From positions 52,419,145 to 52,483,144 of the forward strand of contig CM055103.1 in the NCBI GenBank assembly GCA_029204225.1: DNA of 64,000 bases, read 5' to 3'. This DNA is from Diphasiastrum complanatum (Eukaryota > Streptophyta > Lycopodiopsida > Lycopodiales > Lycopodiaceae). A model generated the notes under the pieces. The model worked only from the letters and a program-made list of their open reading frames with translations. It was not told where the DNA came from and searched no databases. Positions within the stretch are counted from its first letter, which is position 1, and every line of letters starts with the position of its first letter. The translations under genes were made by a program, and so were the position numbers. Shown one piece after another: positions 57,091 to 64,000 of the stretch.

Positions 57091-57560
57091 GCTCTGATAC
57101 CATGTAAAGGATTTCAGATCATTATGATCCAATCCACTTATAAGATCTTTGGTTAGAAAGAGAAATACACTACCAATCTCACCAATGTAGAAAACTCAGC
57201 ATCTACACATAAAATGAGATGCAAACACCAATAGAACTTGATCAAATTTGAATGAAATGATAAAATACTGTTGCTGTCTGTACAAAACCAGCAAGCTACT
57301 ATATTTCACACATGTGGATCCGAAAATAGAAATTATCGATCATTCTACACATAGAATTGCATGCAATCACAAGTATAGTGCACCAATGGATAGTAGAACC
57401 CAAGAGAACCATGTATAGAGAAGAGAAAAAATCACTCTCTCCACGAGTTACATCCTTTTATAGCAGGTCCAAACCCTATTTGGCCACTTGGCTTTCCCTC
57501 CAAAATGCTAACTCTACTATTTTTGGGTCTAGATTCAAAGTACCCAACATTCAAATTTGA
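57091..57560 (-). repeat. Primer binding site and 5' LTR fragment of another copia
   Basis: The minus strand reads TGGTATCAGAGC at 57091-57102 next to an LTR starting at 57103 (TGTAAAGG on plus). A minus-facing TATA box, CTATAAAAGG, is at 57453-57462. The leader (56885-57090) is cut off by the LTR ending at 56884. The outer LTR end is not certain. Confidence 0.65.
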
Positions 57561-58134
57561 AAAAGATGTTTATTCAAATGACATTTAGACTAATGAACTG
57601 TCAAATAGAACATCAATGGGTCAAACATGAACCCGTTATAACATGAGATGGTGTGGTCACCAAATCAAATTGGAAACAAAAATACATTAGGATGCGGTTT
57701 TCTTCAATAAATCTATCTATTTGAACTATTGAACTATATCAAAATTCACAAATTTCATATGAGAAGTCAATGATCTCATAAGGTAAAGTTTGGACAAAAT
57801 GTACATGCAACAAAAAAAGTCACAAAATATATATCTAAACAATGATTAAAAAAATTCAAAAAATAAGAAATCTTAGCCAACCAACACCACTTATGTCTCA
57901 TCAAGACCCAAGCATAAGTTGCTATTCGGGGAAAGAAGCTGAATTCTCTTGGTGGACCTTGTGCTAGCTAAGAAGAAAAGTGGGGTCGGAGAAGTTGAGT
58001 TGTGTGAGGTGGGGAGAAAGAGAGTGTAGTTACTAATGCTCTTTTCTTTGTGTGAGGGCAAGGAATGAGATAAATCATATATTAGAAACCAGGATGAGCT
58101 TGAAACTTGAAAATTGAGAGAAAGAGAGTTTGTG
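57561..58134. other. Non-coding stretch
   Basis: AT-rich. Probably the outer part of the copia LTR and flank. No gene seen. Confidence 0.35.
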
Positions 58135-58145
58135 AGAGAGAGAGA

Positions 58146-58190
<45 letters not shown>
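58135..58190. repeat. (GA)n microsatellite
   Basis: About 25 near-perfect GA units. Confidence 0.95.
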
Positions 58191-58192
<2 letters not shown>

Positions 58193-58259
58193 TAGAAGTT
58201 AAGTGTGATATTGGTCTTAAAATTAGAGTTAAAACTTAGATTAGTGTGTTAAAACCATA

Positions 58260-58900
58260 CATGCACTGTGTTTTTGAAACGCGTTTCAGAATCGCGGTCA
58301 AAAATGCGTTTCTGAAATTTTCAAAAAAATTCCAGAAACGTTTTTTTTTTTTTAATTATTTGGTTTTTTCGGGACAATATGGGTATTAGATGAAAGGTCT
58401 AAATAAGAGCATTATTATTGTGTAGTTTGCCGACTATTTCGGGTGCAGGATGGTCCAGTTCAGGTGCATTAATCCATGTTGGATTCTGTCAAGGATAAAA
58501 ATTCAAAAATAACCTCTAGCATGTTCGTTATGATCATAGATGGTCCCAGTAAGTGTGTTTTTGTTGTTGGGGGGTGTTGTCCCCCAAACCCTCCACCGGG
58601 GGGCCCGAACCCCCCGTTTCTCGGGGGGCTACTGCATCCTGAACCTCCTGTTTCTTGGGGGGCTACGGCCCTCCGAATTCTCTGAGCATTTATTGAAACT
58701 AGAGAAAATAACAACCAAATAGCTATTGAAAATAAGATCTGTTTGTGCGCCATCTATTGTAGTTTTGAGAGGCAAAACGCTGGTTTGACCATTGATCCCC
58801 TAAAAAATTTTTAGCCATAAGATAATTTTTTGGAAATTTTTTTTTTAACGATTATGGGTCTAGAAATGTGTTTCTCATAAACGTAGCTTTAGAAATGCAT
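58260..58900. repeat. Unclassified repeat with GAAACGCGTTTC palindromes and G/C-run block
   Basis: 58276-58340 and 58860-58900 hold GAAACGCGTTTC, AAATGCGTTTCTGA, AGAAACG and AGAAATGTGTTTCT words. Between them, 58560-58670 has runs of six G or C (GGGGGG near 58570, 58598, 58625 and 58658; CCCCCC near 58610) with the repeated phrase GGGGGGCTAC. The flanking related words suggest the ends of one inserted element. No coding function. Confidence 0.45.
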
Positions 58901-59012
58901 GCTCCCTATGGACATCTGTGATATAGCTCTGCTGTTTAAAAGAGTCCCAAGACAATTTATGTAGGCAATCTACTGAGTTTATTTAGACATTTTTATACTA
59001 CTGAGTTTAGCA

Positions 59013-59089
59013 TAGGATCAAAGCTATCCTACAAATTATTATTTTTTATGATGCAAGAGTTTTAGCGTAGGATCAAGAGCGATCCTACG
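59013..59089. repeat. Two related short inverted repeats around TAGGATC
   Basis: CGTAGGATC at 59066-59074 pairs with GATCCTACG at 59081-59089 (nine-base arms, six-base loop). TAGGAT at 59013-59018 pairs with ATCCTA at 59026-59031. A third TTAGGATCG lies near 59118. Confidence 0.8.
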
Positions 59090-59211
59090 TCTTTACTTAT
59101 AGATCTTTGTTCCAGCTTAGGATCGCCATCTTACAGAGAAAATTATCTTATTTATGGGATTATCGTATAAATCTCAATGGTAGATTCAGCGGCAAGGGTT
59201 GGAAGGGGGTG

Positions 59212-60757
59212 ATGTATTGTTGTTCAATGTCGTTCTTAAGGCAATAATCCTTGAATTCGTTGGAGATGTATTCTCCCCCATTATCTGACCTTAGTGCTTT
59301 GATTCGTTTGTCAGTTTAATTATCAGCATGATCTTTGAATTGTCTGAATTTGATGAAAGCCTCTGATTTCTGTTTAATAAAATAAACAGCTGTTCTTCTA
59401 GGGAATTTGTCAATAAAGGTAATGAAATAATTTGCATCTAACAATGAAGGAGTTTGCATAGGTCCACATATATCTATATGAACAACATCTAACAGAATTT
59501 TTGCTACATGCATATGGCCTACTTTCCAAAGATGCAGCTATATTAGACATGAAGATCGACCTTACCATAAGGATAGTCGTGATCAAAAATCATGGATTGT
59601 CTGGACATGTTCAAAATAGATGTATGATTCACGTGTCCTAAGCGATGATGCCATAGTAATGTCATAGTATGACTAAAACAAAGGTATTCAAGGCTTGACT
59701 AGACTCAGAATAGCAATGTGCCAATCTATATAAGTAACCCTACCTCTTGCCGAGTGCAAGGTTCTTATCACTCCTATCAATAATTCTGCAATGATTAGAT
59801 TCAAATTCTACCTTATGACCTAAATATATAATCCTACTTATTGATAACAGATTTGTAGAGAGTTTAGGAACGTATAAGACCTTTGATAGTAATTTGAATT
59901 GATCATGCTGGAATCGCAATCTTAGAGTACCTTCACCTTCAATAGTGTTAGTACTATTGTCACCAAGATGAATAAATTTCTTCATGCTATAAAATGTGTA
60001 GGAGTTGAAGATCTCACGTTGATTGGTCATGTATTGAGTTGATTGGTCATGTGTTGAGTTGCTCCAGAATCGAGAAACCATGAATCATCCAAAAATGTTC
60101 TTTGATCTTTGACCATGAATGCGCCTTCGTCCACTTCGACCTGGGAAGATGATGAGACTGTGTTTGCTTGTTAATCAGGTTGCTTGGCTACATTCTTCGC
60201 TTGGAGATTTCGGCAATTCTTGATCTCATGGTTATTACCTGCAAAACATCTTCTTCTTCGACTGTGGATTTGATGATTGTTCTTGACCTTGAGTCATTGC
60301 AGCCTTCTTGGAGCTTTTCTGCTTCTGTCGTTTAGAGCCTTTGTTGACATATAGAGCCTGAGGGGAGGAAGTAGACGAAGTGTCTTGACTTCTTCGATTG
60401 TCTTCTTGCAGCAACATAGTGATAACTCTAGTAAGAGTTAAATCTGAATGTGTTGATATGATCATCACCCAGTTCTCATATGTAGAGGACATGCTTGAAA
60501 GCAATGTCATAATTGCGGCTTGATCATCTATGATTGATTTGACAATGGCCATCTGTTACAAGAGATTCTTAAACTGGTTAATGTGACTCTGAAGTGAATC
60601 ACCAATAGACATCTTGAATGTGAAGAATTTCCTTCGTAGATGTAAGTTAGTAGTTATGTTTCTCATGTCATATAGTCAGTTCAAAATGTCCCAAACGTCT
60701 TTGGACGTTTTAGCTTCAGCTATGTGTCCAATCTGTGTATCTTATATATTGAGGATA
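59212..60757 (-). pseudogene. Ty1/copia gag, protease and integrase remnant
   Basis: From 60757: gag (TQIGHIAEAKTSKDVWDIL, YDMRNITTNLHLRRKFFTFK, MSIGDSLQSHINQFKNLL), then MTLLSSMSSTYENWVMIIST, a lysine-rich linker, and a broken zinc knuckle near 60240-60200 (NHEIKNC). The protease reads DSWFLDSGATQHMTNQ near 60050-60090 with DSGA intact, but a 20-bp duplication right after it shifts the frame. It resumes REIFNSYTFYSM and LSKVLYVPKLSTNLLSIS. Integrase has HIDICGPMQTPSLLDANYFI, TFIDKFPRRTAVYFIKQKSE, KALRSDNGGEYISNEFKDYC and QQYITP, then is cut before the catalytic Glu at about 59212. RT and LTRs are missing. The gag shares phrases with the fragment at 16650-16845. Confidence 0.9.
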
Positions 60758-60764
60758 CTAACCA

Positions 60765-62495
60765 TGTAATGAGTGATGTGATATTCTTTCCATGCTTTTG
60801 ATACTGCATCAACAAAATTGACACAACTTTTGTAGAGCTCTCTTATCAGTATCAAAAAAATTTCTTTTCTTAATATTTTAATCATACTATCGAGCTTCCT
60901 CCATACATCAACTTTCAATAATCTTGATTTGCCAATCACCCCTGAGTCTTGAGTGGCAGCAACAATATCTTTCCAGACTGAGTGTTGAATGTTAGAAGCC
61001 TTATCAGTATGGTTTGATAGGAATCGATGTGCTTTTGCTCCTCCGATGCTTGGCTTAGTAGGCATATTTCTTAACTTTTGAGAAAACTTTTCATCTTTCT
61101 GTATTTTGACATGTCCCTTATGAAGTCCCTTATTTTGACATGTCCTTTATGAAGTCCTGCTTTTGATAGAACATGTTCTAATCGACAAATAGCTTCCTTC
61201 GTTGATGATGATGGCTTACTATTCCACGCAAAAACTATATGAAGATAAACGAGCTTCTCTATCCTAACTTCTGCATGAAGAGTGCAAACACGCACATTTT
61301 TCAAGGGAATAGGTAATATTGGCTTCCAGTTTGGATATACATTTTGTCTAGTAATTCTTCTACCTCTAGTTACATCTTTTGCCATTTTCATGCAGTATAA
61401 ACAAGGATGTTTAGAAGTAGCACCGTGAGAGACATTATAGATGCATTTCAATTTTTCAAATCACCTGCTAAGTGCCATTCAACATTGAAGTCTCCAACTC
61501 CTGGAACATTGAGAAATCCTCCGTCCATATGGTCCTTGATGATCCTAGGATAAGATGTACTAGAGAATATCCATGATAATATATCATGATTATCCTTCAG
61601 TACTTGTCCAAAGAATAGAACCAACTTAGTTAAATAATAATTCTTACTATCCATTGAATCTAATCTAATAATGAGAAAAATTATTTGAAAAGTTGCCAAC
61701 CACCATATATTATTTTCAGACTAGACACTGAATTTGAGATCTCCTTGGTCCACGGTTTGTGATAGTGCACCATTCATGAGAGTTATAATAACTCTCTCTA
61801 TCTTCTACCCTTTCACAATCTCTGACTCATCTAACTTAAGTTCTATAATTATTTTACCATTCACCTTTTCTAAGATTATATCATAAAATGTGACCATGTA
61901 TGTTAGTAAGTGATTTAGATCAACAAAGAAGTTGTTTAATGAATTAGAACATATTGATCTTCAATCAGTTTCATACACTTCCTCAACATGAAATGGGGTA
62001 ACAATGATCTTATGCATAACTATGTTTAATGTATTCCTCTATGTCTTCAAGTGATATTACCTTGGGATAGGGACTTTTCTAATTCGAAATTGTTTAAAAG
62101 CTTCTCTAATAAGTTGAAATATTGTTGCATATGCTTCTCTACTACTGCAAAATCACAGGCACCTGAACTATAGTCTTATCTAAAACTTTCTAAATGTCCA
62201 ACATCAAAGACTTTGCAATTTTGCTCTTTACATTGGAACTCCTATTGTTTATGATGATACACTCAGTGGATTTGCCTGTCAATATTGAGACCAACGACAT
62301 TTCAATTGAAGCATTTTCCTTAATATTTTGATGAGCTACTACTCCAGATCTGCAAAAAAACTAGATAGTGAGCAGAACATCACAGTAGCTGAAATAAAAC
62401 CATATGTCATTGATCAAGTTACAAAAAATCAGAATATGCTTACTTGAATGCACGAATTCTTCTATTTCGATAACCTCCATTTAAAAGAGTTTGAA
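60765..62495 (-). pseudogene. Gene A, copy at locus 4
   Basis: Aligns with 29148-30850. From 62495: GGYRNRRIRAFK and a donor site, a variable exon with stops (62060-62345), LDESEIVKG-like and SVWSENNIWWLATFQ-like remnants at 61690-61860, KDNHDILSWIFSSTSYPRII, GGFLNVPGVGDFNVEWHLAG (61448-61699), KCIYNVSHGATSKHPCLYCM, KNVRVCTLHAEVRIEKLVYL (61071-61451), then PTKPSIGGAKAHRFLSNHTD, LKVDVWRKLDSMIKILRK, FVDAVSKAWKEYHITHYMV (60742-61065). It is cut by copia gag on the low side (60757-60765) and by a gypsy LTR on the high side (about 62500). Small duplications are visible (AAGTCC..TATTTTGACATGTCC at 61110-61150). About 70% identical to the 29-kb copy by eye, so an older split. Confidence 0.8.
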
Positions 62496-62499
62496 TGTC

Positions 62500-62843
62500 T
62501 ACTCCTAGACCAATAAAGTGATATGGTTCAAGGTTGAGGCCCAAGGTTTAGAAAAATAGTCATCCAATGACTTTCTAGTACCTCTCTAGGTTCCATACCT
62601 CCATCCAAGGTATAGACACCTACCTGCCCTTTACCAAGGACACTAGTATCTTAATCTAAGGCACCTACCCTTAATACTAAGGGTACCCCTTATCCAAGGA
62701 TCATGTGACTCCATACCTCCAACTAAGGTATAGTCACTTGCCTGTCCTTATCTAAGGGTACATACCCTTAATCCTAAGGGTACCTTGCCAATAATCCTAG
62801 TTACATAGGTCTGAAGTACTGCTAGTTACATAAGTATGTAACA
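62500..62843 (-). repeat. 3' LTR of the gypsy running off the right end
   Basis: Starts TGTTACATACTTATG on the minus strand right after the polypurine tract and ends at about 62500 by loss of gene A similarity. Contains repeated CCTTAGATAAGG/CCTTAATCCTAAGGGTAC words. It is inserted into gene A copy 4. Approximate outer end. Confidence 0.7.
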
Positions 62844-62854
62844 TTCCTTCCCCA
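62844..62854 (-). other. Polypurine tract
   Basis: The minus strand reads TGGGGAAGGAA before the LTR start TGTTAC. Confidence 0.85.
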
Positions 62855-62914
62855 TAAGAATCTTTTCAAAGGGTCTTTTTTGGATTTAGAACTCCTCTAA
62901 TGCTCACGGACTCA

Positions 62915-64000
62915 TCACGAAGAAGTTTCAATAGATCTTCCACATAGGGTCTCCCCAACCCCCAACGAGGGTTTCAACTTACTAACGTGGAAAACATGAT
63001 GAATTCCAACATTAGCTGGAAGGTCTAGTTTGTATGTGACCTTGTTTATCACTTGGATAACCTTAAAAGGACCGCAATACCTAGGTGCCAACTTTGCACG
63101 CTTAATAGCTTTCAAGCCCCTAGAGTGACTAGGGACTCTCAAAAACACCCAGTCGTTGACCATGAATACCTTGTGCTTCCGAGATAGATCAACATAGTGC
63201 CTTGCCCTATCCTAGGCACTTCTTATGCTATCTTTAGCCAACTGTAACATTTTTTGCATATCCGCAAGGAAATCAGCTGCGGCTTGCACCCGTAGGTTTT
63301 TCATGCCAACACTAATTGATAATTGAGGTTGAAAACCATACATAAGCATGAAAGGGCTGAATCCGGTCACTGAATGTTTTGCACTGTTATATGCAGATTC
63401 CAGCAGTGGAAGGTATTGTTCCCAATCAGACTGCCGATGGCCCACATATGTTCAAAGGATATCCTCCATCGTCTGATTGGTCCTTTCCATTTGACCGTCT
63501 GATTTCGGATGATCTGTAAAACTCAAACTTAAAGTTGTTTCCAACTTTTCAAATATTGCTTGTCAAAAATTCCCAGTGAATTTTGGGTCACGGTCACTGA
63601 CAATATCGCAAGGTAGTCCGTACAGTCGAAAAAGCTTCTCAACAAACAATTGAGCTAGTTCTAAAGCTTTAACAATAGTTTTCGTTGTGATAAATTGAGC
63701 AAACTTCGTAAGTCTGTCAATAATGACCCAAACCGAATCGTGGCCCTTCCCTATACGTGGAAGCCCGACCACAAAATCCATAGATATACTTTCCCACTTT
63801 TCGGTAGGAATATCTAAAGGATGTAATAGGCCACTAGCTTTTAGCCTCTCTGCTTTATTTAACTGGCACTTAGTACATTTAAGTACATAGGCCTCTACTT
63901 GACTTTTCATCTTAGGCCACCAAAATTGCCTTCGAACTAAGTCAAGTGTTCTTTGTATACCCGGATGGCTGCACATGGACTATCATGACAGTCATGTCAT
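62915..64000 (-). pseudogene. Ty3/gypsy integrase (chromovirus-like), 5' side beyond the window
   Basis: From the right edge: HPGIQRTLDLVRRQFWWPKM and CTKCQLNKAERLKASG (zinc finger and linker), ISMDFVVGLPRIGKGHDSVW (first Asp), VIIDRLTKFAQF, PCDIVSDRDPKFTGNF (second Asp). A TGA in this frame lies near 63561, where family members continue with W. The expected Glu region falls at 63446-63560 in other frames (VIIDRL-type elements have GQTERTNQ; here FQMERTNQTMED). Then SDWEQYLPLLESAYNSAKHS, TGFSPFMLMYGFQPQ, and the C-terminal part [59 protein letters not shown]. The youngest-looking element in the window, with few breaks. Confidence 0.92.

Noticed and set aside
58469-58753. 94-codon minus ORF with a signal-peptide-like N terminus
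   Set aside because: Only one short hydrophobic stretch, and the rest is Gly/Pro from the G-run repeat; no homologue known and no promoter evidence.

Overview
The window is nuclear DNA of a vascular plant, dense in repeats. It is AT-rich, with long (AG)n, (GT)n and (AT)n microsatellites, GT-AG introns, Ty1/copia and Ty3/gypsy retrotransposons primed by initiator tRNA-Met, a CACTA (En/Spm) tnp2 transposase, and one plant 2-oxoglutarate/Fe(II) dioxygenase gene. I cannot fix the species. Nearly everything is a broken, nested mobile element; no tRNA, rRNA or CRISPR was seen.

Layout. 0-2.4 kb: decayed gypsy pol fused to a scrap of copia integrase. 2.9-9.2 kb: CACTA tnp2 remnants on the minus strand, with about 1.9 kb of microsatellite in between. 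10.1-15.4 kb: minus-strand copia elements with LTRs, primer binding sites and a polypurine tract. 16-22.2 kb: fragments of copia and gypsy. 23.3-32.5 kb: tandem, truncated copies of an unrecognised multigene element. 35.3-36.5 kb: the dioxygenase, the only host-type gene, with an apparent one-base frameshift. 38.5-48.1 kb: unrecognised ORFs, a 24-27 bp minisatellite and a gypsy pol, all minus strand. 48.1-53.8 kb: the most complete copy of the multigene element. 54.6-60.8 kb: a copia 3' end with a 1.1-kb LTR, more LTR pieces and a minus copia. 60.8-62.5 kb: another copy of one gene of the multigene element. 62.5-64 kb: a gypsy LTR and integrase running off the end.

The unusual system. Two distant loci (23.3-27.9 kb and 48.1-53.8 kb) share the same gene order with strongly diverged sequence. 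A histone H3-like gene (N terminus like H3, CENH3-like loop 1 in one copy) is transcribed divergently from an unknown two-exon gene, here called gene B. Between them lies a bidirectional promoter packed with ACGTG boxes, with arrays of an ATATCGCT-type motif in both leaders. Gene B converges on an unknown intron-containing gene, gene A (coiled coil plus a CxxC domain), present in five or more copies. At 50.6-52.7 kb the H3-like domain continues in the same frame into a basic tail and then an Ulp1/C48 SUMO-protease-like domain with candidate His, Asp, Gln and Cys residues. A convergent minus gene (52.9-53.8 kb, gene D) ends in a ubiquitin-like segment. I infer an old, multicopy, host-spliced mobile or virus-derived element carrying a histone-fold/SUMO-protease protein. 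All copies here are pseudogenised by a few stops and frameshifts. The protein-family calls are by eye and need profile searches.
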